Origin: Astragalus membranaceus
Lineage: Eukaryota; Streptophyta; Magnoliopsida; Fabales; Fabaceae
DNA: 64,000 nucleotides
Direction of reading: 5' to 3'
Assembly: GCA_039519185.1 (NCBI GenBank)
Contig: CM076846.1
Location: forward strand, 155,482,406-155,546,405
Both the position numbers and the translations under genes were made by a program. Positions 23,631 through 34,270 of this stretch are shown piece by piece. Under the pieces are notes generated by a model, which ran no database searches, was not told where the DNA came from, and worked only from the letters and a program-made list of their open reading frames with translations. Each line of letters opens with the position of its first letter. Positions within the stretch are counted from its first letter, which is position 1.

Positions 23631-24297
23631 TAGGGGTGTTCAAAACCGAACAAAACTAATAGAAAACCGCAAACCGAACCAAACCAAACCAAACCGAAAA
23701 CCGCAAAAAACCGCTTCTTATTGGTTTAGTTCGGTTCTTTTTTTCATTGCACCGCGCGGTTTGGTTCGGTTCGCGGTTTTAATTATAGAAACCAAACCAA
23801 ACCAAACCAAACCGCAAGTAACACTAAGACTTATTGACTTACTAGCCCAAATGCAACTAAAACCCAACTCTCACTCACTTACTAGCCCAAATACAATTAA
23901 TTCTTTGACTCACTTACTAACAATCTATATTGTTATGCTATATTTAAAAATTACAATAAAATATTTAATTCAAATTCTTTTAAACATTGTCTTAACTATC
24001 TCAAAAGAATTAAAAGAGCGTAATTTATATACTGCATACATTTGAGTAGATTTTTTCTTAAAGATTTATGTTAGCCATTTTTAATGTTAGTTAATTTTAA
24101 CTTCATTTTAAATTATGTTTTGTCTTGGAAAAAACCGAACCAACCGAACCAATCCAAATCGTATTAGTTTGATTTGGTTTGGTTCGGTTTTATTTTAGGA
24201 AGCCAACCGAACCAAACCAAACCGCATGTAGTTTTACCTTGCGGTTCGGTTCACTTTTTATGTCAAAACCGAACCAAACCGCACCGCGAACACCCCA
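23631..24297. mobile_element. non-autonomous hAT element
   Basis: Ends TAGGGGTGTTC and GAACACCCCA are inverted. The 8-bp target duplication GTGCCGGG is exact on both sides (23623-23630 and 24298-24305), as expected for hAT transposases. Both subterminal regions consist of AACCGAACCAAACC words and their complements. The middle is AT-rich without coding sequence. Confidence 0.88.
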
Positions 24298-24305
24298 GTG
24301 CCGGG

Positions 24306-24656
24306 AGAGTTACTAAGTATAATAAAGATAATTCCTTTTTATTTGACAAAATATTGAAGACAAATAAATTTGGGAGAAAGGTGGGTCTAACATTTTGTAC
24401 GGCGCACAATGGTGAGGGGACGATGTATGACGTTGTAGTGGTGACACATGCCCAGCAGGTGGGCTGCGGTTGAGGCACGACGACGGCGGCGGCCGGACTG
24501 GGTTGAAGAAGCTGAATGGATAAGATGACAGCTTGCTCCCGATTTTGGTTTTAATTGATTTTTTAAAACTTTAAGTTTCAGCCATTAGATTCATTTAATA
24601 CCACGTGTCGCATAGATATTTAACAGACTGGAGATGTCCATCTCCTCTCCAAATGA
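24306..24656. other. unassigned sequence between hAT and inverted repeat
   Basis: Partly GC-rich (24420-24510), partly AT-rich. It includes the palindrome GGAGATGTCCATCTCC near 24630. No gene or transposon end was recognised. Confidence 0.4.
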
Positions 24657-24752
24657 GCCCAATGAGAGTTGCTGATGTTTGGTTGCTGTTTGTGGACAGG
24701 GTTCATTTTGACAAAAAAAACAGAGAATGAGATGTTGCTATTTGCATCTCTC
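24657..24752 (+). repeat. outer inverted repeat, left arm
   Basis: GCCCAATGAGAGTTGCTGAT... through GATGTTGCTATTTGCATCTC matches the complement of 27195-27273. The left arm has an extra block of about 19 bp after GATGTTTGG. The pair frames the nested MULE, LINE fragment and MITE. It probably marks an older inserted element, but no target duplication was found. Confidence 0.75.
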
Positions 24753-24881
24753 AAGTTTTTTTCGCACACTTACATTACGTGAAATTTTTTTTTTTTTGAC
24801 CAAAGTGAAAAGTTATTCTTATCCCCAAAAATACCCGGCCTTTTTTCCCACACCTCTTTTTCACTTTCTTACTTCTCGCAA

Positions 24882-26183
24882 GGGATTTTTTTTTACCCAT
24901 ATCATATCACCATATACCCCCACAGATCCTGCAAAAAAATGAAAATACCCTTAAAATTTTTACAAATTTACAAAACATTTATCATTTTTCACTTGCATCC
25001 ATTTGACAAGAAAGTTTCCTGAGAGAATCGGATTTTCCATTCAGAGAGCTATATCCAATTTTCCATCGGATTTACCATTGGATCTACATACTTCCGTTTT
25101 TCCTCGTCAGAAATAGGTAGATCCGATTTGTGTTTTATTTTTGTTTAAAAATTTGTTTTTTTTCTAGTGTCCAATAGGTATCGAGGGGAGTTCTCGGCTC
25201 AGGCCTCGCCATCTGCTCCCAGTACACGCACCCGCCACAGGATTGCGGGACATGCGTCCTCCCGGCATAGGCGACAGCAGCAATATCAGCAGGTGGAGGA
25301 GGCCCCAGACTATCACTATGATGAGGGCCAGCAGGGGCACCCTTTTGATGAGCATTCTATGTCTGAGGATCATTCTATGCCTGAGGACCAGTATATGCAT
25401 GAGCACTACCAGCAGCAGTACCGGGAGGATCAGCCTCAGCAGGGGCATCAGGAACAGCATGAGGAGCAGCCTCCTCTATTCACTGGGCTAGCATCTCATG
25501 TTTGTACCGTTATACTGAGAGACCCGGTAAGTTTAATTTATTTACGTAGCCTTCTTAGTTTAATTTATTTAAATAGCCTTATTTTTTAGTTTTTTTATAA
25601 TGTAGACATATGAGCGTAAATTGAAGGTTATCAACCATGGTAACAAGCTGGCTCAGAGACTGCTTGGGTTTTCCCAAAACCACCGGTTGTGGGCCTTTAT
25701 CACTGGTTCCGGATTAGCCCCCCTCGTCTCGACCGGACATACAAATGTGGACCATGAGCTGATGTCTGCTTTTCTTGAGAGGTGGCACTCAGAGACATCG
25801 TCATTTCACTTACCATTTGGTGAAATGACGATTACTTTGGATGATGTCTCCTGTTTGCTGCATCTACCCATTGCGTGGAACTACTACAGAGCTCCACTGA
25901 TAGGTATATCTGCTTTTATATTTTAACAAAGCGGACATACCCCCACTGATAGGTATATCCGCTTTTATATTTTAACAAATCGGATCTACCTCACTAAAGG
26001 TAGATCCGATTTCCCCCCACTAATTCTAATCGGATATACGTAAATCCGCATTTTATTTTTGTGAATCGGATCTACCTACCTTATATGTAGATCCGATTTA
26101 AGTCAATTTAACCAAAGATATTTTCGTCTTAAAATTTCTTGTGGGAATATATGGTGATATGATCGGGGTAAAAAAAATAATGT
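24882..26183 (+). mobile_element. MULE-type DNA transposon carrying PMD gene exons
   Basis: Flanked by a direct repeat of 9-10 bp, CTTCTCGCAA (24872-24881 and 26184-26193), the size made by Mutator-like transposases. The terminal inverted repeats share TTTTTTTACCC, ATCATATCACCATATA and CCCACA over the outer 45 bp. The interior holds two spliced exons of a plant mobile domain gene, but no transposase. AGGTAGATCCGATTT words in both orientations flank the exons. Confidence 0.8.
25168..25903 (+). pseudogene. plant mobile domain (MAIN-like) gene fragment
   Basis: Two exons. Exon 1 (25168-25526) opens at an intron-like acceptor TTTTTTTCTAG and encodes an Arg/His/Gln-rich leader with HHQ-type repeats, ending HVCTVILRDP before GTAAGT. 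Exon 2 (25606-25903) continues in frame with TYERKLKVINHGNKL and the PMD core: LLGFSQNHRLWAFI, LMSAFLERWHSET, FHLPFGEMTITLDDV. It stops at a donor-like GGTATAT after residues APLI. Later PMD exons are absent. PMD proteins (MAIN, MAIL) act in silencing and genome stability in plants, and many copies ride on transposons. The fragment covers perhaps a third of the domain, so it is probably not functional. No in-frame ATG is visible before exon 1. Confidence 0.8.
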
Positions 26184-26472
26184 CTTCTCGCAAACATCAC
26201 TTCCCAATACTGAGGGACTAATTTAGTTAGTGAGTCGGTATACCGAGTGTGTGGGAAGTGGAGAAGTGAGAAAGGGAATCGAAAAATATATCATCAAATA
26301 CACCTTTTGGAAGTATACTTCCACCCAAAAAATGGTTGCCTTAACTCTACTTCTCACTTATCACATAGGCCGAACATATATGTAGGTTTAAAGTAAAATT
26401 TAAAGTGAGACATTTTTGAAACTAAATAACAAAAAAATAGATGTCTTTTAGGCTCAGGGAACTTTTAAGAAT

Positions 26473-26825
26473 GAGGAACCAAGTGTCGAAGCAGTAATAA
26501 CCCGCATTAAAAGCTTAACTTGGAGTTGGTGTGTTTATCGTTTGAATTGTTGCTCATCTTATTGAATTTCAATGTGGTGGTCTAATCCACTACAATGTCT
26601 GAACAATATGTAATCTAGTAGGGGGAGAAACAGTGGGTTAGGTTGGTTGTCCTCACTGTAGTGCAGATTGTACGAGGTACTCTTTTTCCTCCCTGAGTCT
26701 TTTTCCCAATGGGTTTTGGCTCAGGGAGGTTTTGAGGAGGCCCTCCCCCTTTTCTTTTTCCCCATTGTAAGGGTTGGGCACCCCTTGTATTCCCTTTCAA
26801 TGAAATTATTGCTTATAAAAAAAAA
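26473..26825 (+). mobile_element. 5'-truncated LINE, 3' end
   Basis: The insert starts in a decayed frame similar to LINE RNase H C-termini (SLTWSW, then W-x-NPLQC) and ends in a poly-A run of about ten bases. It is flanked by a long target duplication: GCTCAGGGAACTTTTAAGAA on the left (26452-26472) and the same with single-base differences on the right (26826-26846). Confidence 0.8.
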
Positions 26826-27054
26826 GCCTCAGGGAACTTTTAGAATATTAAATACAATCACGTGATTAATTATTTTTATTATTGAATTAATCATTAGCAA
26901 AAATAGTGGATATAATTAATACTTTTGGGCCTAAAAAATAAATACTATTGAAATTAATACTACTAATTAAAATTACAATAATAAGTTTTTTTTGGTAAAA
27001 AAACTTAAAAGGATCATGCTGATGCCAAATCATGGCTAGATCCTAAAGGAAATG

Positions 27055-27182
27055 GGATCCTCTCCCGGATGATTCCATTAAGAGTAAGAGAGAGAAAGAC
27101 ACATTGAATAAAAAAAATTATATTTTAAAATAAATATATTTTATTTGGTGTCTCTTTCTCTCTTCTACTGGACCCTCCAGAG
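27055..27182. mobile_element. foldback MITE, second copy of the 5961 family
   Basis: Left GGATCCTCTCC then GAGAGAGAAAGACAC; right GTGTCTCTTTCTCTC then CTGGACCCTCCAG. An AT-rich loop. It has the same plan as the element nested upstream of ANT but is more diverged. Confidence 0.7.
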
Positions 27183-27194
27183 CAAAAAAAATAG

Positions 27195-27273
27195 GAGAGA
27201 TGTAAATAGCAACATCTCATTCTCTGTCTTTTTTTTGTCAAAATGAACCAAACATCAGCAACTCTCATTGGGC
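27195..27273 (-). repeat. outer inverted repeat, right arm
   Basis: Complement of 24657-24752, ending CATTGGGC. Without the 19-bp block it aligns almost base for base. Confidence 0.75.
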
Positions 27274-27560
27274 ACTTATTTTTTATACAGCCAGAGACTT
27301 TATACCCCCACTTGAACAAATATTCCATACTACCATATTTTCATTCTGGATTTATGTATCATTATATAAATTCGTATTGTATTTTTGCATTCCAAATAGA
27401 TGTTTCAATAAATAAATCTTTAATGTATTTTTTTTTCATGCCGAATTTATGTATCAATATAAATTCGTAATGTATTTTGTCATTAAGAATTTATGTATCT
27501 TAAAATATAAAGTTGGATCGATATGAATATATGGTATGACCGCCATTTTTGGGTGCATTA
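27274..27560. repeat. array of ATTTATGTAT...AAATTCGTAATG repeats
   Basis: Three or four degenerate copies of a unit of about 58 bp reading roughly ATTCCGGATTTATGTATxAA followed by TATAAATTCGTAATGTATTTT. The start (CACTTATTTTTTATAC) matches the complement of the terminus at 43892. The same array recurs at 43640-43892. Confidence 0.55.
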
Positions 27561-28188
27561 GCGTCAGAATTTTCAGGTTCCCCTTAATTTTTTGGTGAAA
27601 TTTTGAATGTATAGCCATCTCATGATGATGAATGAAGTGATGCTTCAAAAGAAAAACTATGTCTTGGAGAAAAAGAAAAACTTCAAAAAGAATTCAAATA
27701 CAGTGACACACTCAACCGGTGCTTGACTTCTACTCTAATATAATAAAACAGCATACCGGCAGAAAAAGCTGCGCGCGTCAGTCAATGAAGCAGGAAAAGC
27801 TGCAAACTTAAAAAAACAACAAAATAATAAAACAAAAAAAAGTGAGCTGCACCGACAACTTTTTTAAATATGCCAACGTTTTCCATCAACGTTTTCCAAA
27901 TTTTTTTTAAACAACTTTTTTTTGGTCAATTTTTTTAAACACCTTTTTTTTTTCAGTTTTTTCCAAAAAAAAATCACTTTTTCTGACAGTTTTTTTTACT
28001 AAAACAATAATTTTTTTCATCAATTTTTATAATCTACTCAAACTACTAAATTTAATCAATTTAACCACTAACAATTGTCAAGAAAACCATACCTATAACA
28101 ATAGTTTCAAATTTATTTTTACCATAAAATAAATTAGTAAATTAATATTACACTCAATAATTAAATAATATAAAATTTACTATTTACT
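27561..28188. other. AT-rich sequence, no gene
   Basis: Long T and A homopolymers with no repeat end or coding signal recognised. Confidence 0.5.
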
Positions 28189-29351
28189 ATAATCTCTCTA
28201 TTAAAACTACTAAAATCAATCAATTTTCCAGATAATAAATAAAATCAATCAATTTAACCACTAACAATTGTAAAAAAAAACAACTTTAGCCAATACCAAA
28301 TATTACAAAATAACTTACTTATAATTAAACGAATATGATTTAATTGATATTAAATCTTATAGAAAAATATGAGTTAACATGTGGCAACGGGAGCGACAAC
28401 GAGAGACTGACAATAGAAGCGGCAACAGGAGTGGCTAGGGGAGAGGTAACAGGAGTGGCAACGAGAGAGATAACGAGAGCGCCAACGGGAGTGTCAGCGG
28501 GAGGGCCAACGAGGATGCAAACGGGAGGGTCAACGGGGATGCATAATTTACCTCTAATATGAAAATACATTATTATGGATCAATGTAATTTTGATTGTCA
28601 ATCTCTTTTAATTTCTTCGACTCAATATAATTTTCATTTGTATGTTATATAACATAATACCTATCTCTTTCCACTTGGAATTTCAAATCATACATTTTGG
28701 ACATTGTTCACAACTTATGATTCTCTTCCAAATTACTATTATTTACTATATTTTTAAAAAACTTATTTTCTTTTTTCTTCATTTTTACGCCATCTAAAAT
28801 TTATTGTTTACTATAATCTCTCTATTAAAACTATTAAAATCAATCAATTTAACCACTAAGAATTGTAAAAAAAGAACTTTAGCCACTACCAAATATTACA
28901 AAATAACTTATAATTATACGAATATGATTTAATTGATATTAAATCATATAAAAAATATGAGTTAACATATGGCAATGAGAGCGACAATGAGAGACTGGCA
29001 ATGGGAGCTGCAATGAGAGTGGCAACAGGAGTGGCAATGAGAGAGGCAACGGGAGTGGCAATGAGAGAGACAACGAGAGTGGCAACGAGAGAGGTAACGA
29101 GAGCGCCAACGGGAGGGCCAACGAGGATGCAAACAGGATGGTCAACGAGGATACATATTTTACCTCTAAGGTCCAAATACATTATTATGGATCAATGTAA
29201 TTCTGATTGTCAATCTCTTTTAATTTCTTCGACTCAATATAATTTTCATTTGTATGTTATATGACAATACCTATCTCTTTCCACATTGTATTTCAAATCA
29301 TACATTTTGGACATTGTTCACAACTTATGATTATCTTCCAAATTACTATTA
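28189..29351. repeat. tandem pair of about 550-bp units with hexamer arrays
   Basis: Units at 28189-28744 and 28805-29351 share the same order: TATAATCTCTCTATTAAAAC, an AT-rich block, a hexamer-based array (GGCAAC/GGGAGT/GGCAAC/GAGAGA variants; 28380-28545 and 28968-29150), then ACATTATTATGGATCAATGT and TTTTGGACATTGTTCACAAC. Long frames on both strands of the array are products of its hexamer period, not genes. Confidence 0.85.
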
Positions 29352-29712
29352 TGACTTCATGGCAATACACCAATCATACAGTATCACCCGTGCGTATGCA
29401 CGAGTAAAAAACTATTGATTTAATGAAAAAAATATTCATTTTTCTGTTGTTAAAAACAAAACAACCAAGGAAAGAAATATAGCCCCCCTTCAATTCCACC
29501 GAAGACAAAAACACCAATACATATTTTTTTTAAAGATTCACATACAGAATATTAAAAGAAAATAAAAAATAAAAAACAACAAATATACAGATCCAGATTT
29601 GGAGGCCCTGTTCAAATTTGGAGGCACAAGAACCGTAACAACTCTGTCACCCAAGACTGTCCCAAACAATTTGGAGGCCCTGTTCAAATTTTAAAAATTG
29701 GGAACTAATTAT

Positions 29713-32074
29713 TGTAACATCCCCTAATTAGCTAATTTAATTTATTTAAATTAGCAAAGAGGTTAAGGTGAATTATTAGCTAAATGAAATATTTAGCACA
29801 AGAGGTTATCATGAAATGATTAGTTGGCAAACATTGCTAAACTATGTGATGTTGATTTAAATAAAAGATTGTACTCAGGCATAATTAAAATATTATGTTA
29901 AGTTAAAAAGAATTTGGCTAAGTTCATTAGATTAAGCCATATCATAGTATAGGAAGTAATCAAGTTGTTGAAGGGTACAATAGTCTTTGTACATGATTAA
30001 ATGAGGGACATTATTGTCAATTCCTAGTGAGTGAGCCAGCTGGTCACCCCAAGACCAGCCAACACCACACACCCAGCCTCACTTCACCCATTTCCAGAAA
30101 AAGAAAATTTTGAAAGAGGAGAGAATAGAGAGGAGAGTTGCGAGAGAGAGAGGAAGAGAAGGAGAGGGAAGAAGAAATCCAGGATCTTGATGCATGTCTC
30201 GATTTCCACCATCATCATAATCAGTTTCTCCTCCTCTATCCATTGATACAATTTTTGTGACCTAACCTCCTCCCAAACTCAGATTCACCATTGTCATCCC
30301 TTTGAAGCTCCAAGCTCAAAAATGGAGTCCTAAAGGTTTGCATGTCTTAATAGAGCCCCACATTCAGTCCTAAGACCTATCTTCTTTTGCCAAAAACCTA
30401 TTTGAAGTTCGATTGAGCAGCTGGGGTTTTGGTTGAGTGGCTGTCCAAGCGATAAAATATCGGAGTTCGTTGTTGGAGAGGATTCGGGGAGAGTTCGTGA
30501 CATTTCGGAGCGGTCGAGTTCACAGGGTTTCGTTGTTTGTGATTTTCATCACAATACGGTGAGTTCTATACTCGCTTAGGGACGGTTTTGATATCGAGTC
30601 ATAATGTTTTCTGAAACGATACGCTAAAATCCGCTTTTCGAAAAAATAGACGAAACCATTTTTATCGAAAAACCATTAATTGTAAATTGTTCAAATTGAT
30701 GGAATTGTTGATTGATGTTGTGATGATATGCATTGATTGATTGTTTATCGCTTTCGCTGGTCTGGAAAAATTGCTTTCTATGCTTGTTTTAATTCTCGGA
30801 TATCCTAGAAAGTCTCGGTATCGGATTGAAAGCGGAACAGAACAAAATCACATTTCGAAAACCTGTTTTCCGAACTATCTGGAAGCCATCGCGTCGCGAC
30901 CCGTTCCCCATCGTGTCGCGACCCTTTGTAAAATTGCAACGAAAATGTTTCTGTCACTTTTCGCGTCGCGACGGAACCTGTTCGCGTCGCGACGCAGTGT
31001 AAATTTCAGCAAAACTTGTCGATTTTTGTTTTCGCGATAACTTTTGATCCGGTAATCCGATTGAAGTGTTTTCAGTTGCGTTTTGAAGCTTATTGAAAGG
31101 TCTACTCAGGGGTGTAATTAAAACTATAAAATTCCCTGTTTTGAAAATTAAGAATGTTGGGAAAAACTGTACATTAGTGGAACGCGGGTGTACACATGTC
31201 AATTCCTACAAGACAAGATAAGAAATGTTTAATTCAAAGACAAGATACCTTCCCTTGAGGAAGGGTAGACGGTACATGAATGAAAATGATAAGACGGCCC
31301 AATGCGGGTACATTTATATAAAATATATAAATTGAGGTCAATGGTGACGACCCTTAGAGGATTGGCATACTAGGGGAGGGGAAGTCATGAGCCCCAAAAC
31401 CTAGACTCAAAAGGTTTCACCCACTAGAAATAGCGGGATGAGTTCACCAAAAGCCAAAGAAGTGCCTAAGAATAGGTAGGCTTGAGGTGTTATGCTAGAA
31501 TGATAAATGAAAAGGAAAGGTAATGCGTAGTCGCTTAGTAGGGCTACAAATTACAAGAGGTAAAATACATTGTCCACATGGTTGCTTAGTAGGACCATGA
31601 GTTCACAAGTAAAGAATAATGAATCGCTAGAGTTAGTAAGGGGTCTCGATAGGACTCACTGAGATAATGTTTATCTCACCCTTTATATTTGTGGTTTTTA
31701 CAGAGAAACAGGGGAAAGCAAAGGTGCTGAAGCACAGCCGGTGCGACTCTTGGAGTCATTGAAGATTGAGTTTCATGTTTAGACCTTTGTCCCATTTACC
31801 GCTTCTATGTTATCGATTGTATAACTATCATTGTATCAGTTGTAAATCGTTTCCGCTACTTTATGTTTTGAGTATTGAACACCAGGATTGTATAAGTCTT
31901 AAGTTATGAAACTTGAGCATTTTCAGGAAGTTAATGAAGTTCAGAGAACCATTTGATATGTATTATCGAAAATTTTAGTTGTGTTCTATATTTCAATAAC
32001 AGGAAGTCACTCTGATGTATGCCATTTAGTGCATTTCGGTAATTCTACATGTTAGAATTTATCGGGGTGTTACA
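29713..32074 (+). repeat. solo LTR of a Ty3-type retrotransposon, 2.36 kb
   Basis: Begins TGTAACATCCCC and ends GGGGTGTTACA. The 5-bp target duplication ATTAT is exact (29708-29712 and 32075-32079). No internal domain or second LTR is present, so it is a recombined solo LTR. Length and TGTAACAYCCC termini resemble chromovirus (Tekay/Del) LTRs. Four TCGCGTCGCGAC-type palindromes lie at 30890-30993. The 71-aa and 99-aa frames within are not credible genes. Confidence 0.88.
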
Positions 32075-32287
32075 ATTATAAGTTTATCAAATAAATTACC
32101 AAAACTCAAATTTCGTTATTTAAATTGTAAATATCTCTTGACTAAAAAAAATTGTAAATAATATCTCAATACAAATTTAAATTAATATCAACCTTCGAGC
32201 TACTTAAAAAGAGCCGTTTTTGTAACATGGTAGACCGCAAGTCTAAAACAAATTAAAACTAACGATTTGGTCCTTTATCTTTTTTTT

Positions 32288-32430
32288 GTCCCTTATCTTT
32301 ATTTAAAGTAACGATTTATGTGTCAAAAATTAAACTAAGGATTTATGTGTCAAAAATTTGAAAGATAAATGACTTATTTGGGAAAAAAACATAAAGGACT
32401 AATTCGTTACTTTAAATAAAGATAAGGGAC
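32288..32430. mobile_element. foldback MITE with perfect 27-bp arms
   Basis: Arms at 32288-32314 and 32404-32430 are exact complements (GTCCCTTATCTTTATTTAAA...). The loop has two copies of GATTTATGTGTCAAAAAT. Similarity continues weakly outward, so the true element is somewhat larger. Family unknown. Confidence 0.65.
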
Positions 32431-33724
32431 CCCGGGAACACTTTAGCCTAAGCTAAATAACTCAATTAAAAGCTAATGCAATTAAATTGTTTCAGAGAAA
32501 CAGCCAGCACATACGATAAATTGTTTCATAGTAGTTTATGCAATTAAAGTGTTTCATAGCAGCAACCAACACATACAATAAATTGTTTCACAGCAGCTTA
32601 TGCAATTAAATCAGGAAGTTTAATTAAGCAGTAACACAAACCAACGCATAACATAAATCAGAGTCGAACTCGGACACACGAGCTAACCTTAATAGCAGCA
32701 GTCAGCAAGCTGCAGGTCCTGATGAGTTCGGCAACGACAATTGATCGACAGGAATTCTTCACGACTCTTCAATTACAAAATCAATCTCCAAGTGTTGAAA
32801 ACCTAAAACTCAAATCAAAATTTCAGAAAAAACAAAAGCAATTAGTGTTTCAGAAATCTGAATTACGAGACTGAGATACTGTGTTGCGCGTGAGGGTTTT
32901 TCGAATTGGGGAAGGGTCAGACTGTTATGTTTGTAAAAAAGAAAAAACAGAGATAGAAGGTGATTGCTGCTAGTTTCCACCGTATGAAAAGGTAAAGAAA
33001 AAAAGAAGAAAGAAGTCGAATATGTACCTGCGGCAGTGGTCGATACTCAGTTGAGTGATGGCGGTGAAAGATTATTGTGATGTAGTGGCGTACAAGAGCT
33101 AAACACGAATATAAAACCGAAACAAATTAGTGTCTCAAATCAATTCAAACTCTTACAGTCTTACCGAAAATTAATTTTGATTTTTGTAAATAGGGTTTTC
33201 AAAGATTGTCTCATGACAAATCAATTAACGCTTTCAAGTGAGTGAGTGAAGCTAGAAGAAAGCGGAAATAAGAGAGAACGTATCTTCTAATTCAACGCAG
33301 AAGAAATCACGGATCGCAAGCTGGGAGAGACTGATAGCGCTAGATAATTGATTTGGGTTGGGGTAGGATGGAAAATTTGGGGGCCCTAAAAATTTGGTTT
33401 TGGGGCGAGGCCCTGTGCTACAGCACAGAGTGTACGTGAGAATGGCTGGCCCTGCTGTCATCCACCGTGGTTGCTCCAACAAACATGCCGTGAGAACGCC
33501 TGACTTAGTAGTGGTCTTAGCATGATCAAAACTGGTTTGGGGAACTCTTTGGCAATAAAAGGTTGAAAGATGAAAGGAGAGTTGGATGTGCAAGACAGAA
33601 GGTGCGAGATGGGTGTTGTGCAAGGAGAGAGGGAGCGAGAGTTGAAGGATGAGAGGGTATGGTGCGATTGTGTAGGTGGGAGGCGGTGAATCTGAAAGCA
33701 AACAGAGAAATGAAGTGTTTCAGG
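32431..33724. other. unassigned sequence
   Basis: Includes three near-copies of TTAAATxGTTTCAxAGCAGC at about 32480-32610. A 149-codon minus frame at 33252-33701 is Ser/Pro/Leu-rich without a domain. I see no supportable gene. Confidence 0.4.
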
Positions 33725-34036
33725 CAATGTTTTTAAAACCGGACCGGAGATGGAACTGGAGACCTTCGAGTCATGGTTCAATCAGTTCACTCGGTTCAAC
33801 CATGGTTGAACCGGATGAGTAATTATTAAATAAAAAATAAAAAAGTATTAAATTTTGGAGAAAAAAGTAAATTAAAAAAGCAAAAATTGCATTTCAGGCG
33901 GTTCAACCCGGTCCAATCCGATTCTGAACGGTTCAATTGGATTGTGGTTCAAATGGGGTTGAGCCAACTGCCGAACTGTCCGGTTCCCGGTTCAACCAGT
34001 TGAATCGTCCGGTTCGGCCCGGTTCTTACAACATTG
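33725..34036. mobile_element. hAT-type MITE
   Basis: Ends CAATGTTTTTAAAACCGGAC and GGTTCTTACAACATTG are inverted. Flanking 8-mers GTTTCAGG and GTTTCCGG match at 7 of 8 positions. The interior is full of GGTTCAACC words and complements. 312 bp, no coding capacity. Confidence 0.8.
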
Positions 34037-34241
34037 GTTTCCGGGGGGAAATGACACATGAGAGTGGGTGTGTAGTAGAAACAAAAGAAGGTGATAAGCC
34101 TCGAAGGCTCTAGATACTTTCTTTTTTGTTTATTTTTATTAAATTTTGAAAGAAACTATGAATATGGTGTGCTTCTGGGGTGTATGACTATTTTAACTTT
34201 GAAAGACATTTAATTAAAGTTTTTTTGCTTTTAATTATAAA

Positions 34242-34270
34242 CTAGTAACATACCCGTGCATCCGCACGGG
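34242..34270 (-). mobile_element. Helitron-like 3' terminus, minus strand
   Basis: On the minus strand: a 7-bp hairpin CCCGTGC/GCACGGG with a 4-nt loop, a short spacer, then CTAG followed by T. This is the classical Helitron 3' end. The body would extend rightward; its 5' TC end was not located. Confidence 0.55.

Noticed and set aside
23575..24473. 156- and 99-codon frames
   Set aside because: They run through the hAT element and consist of translated AACCGAACC repeats.
28886..29264. Long frames rich in Leu-Pro or Val-Ala-Thr
   Set aside because: Products of a hexamer-period array that is open in several frames on both strands.
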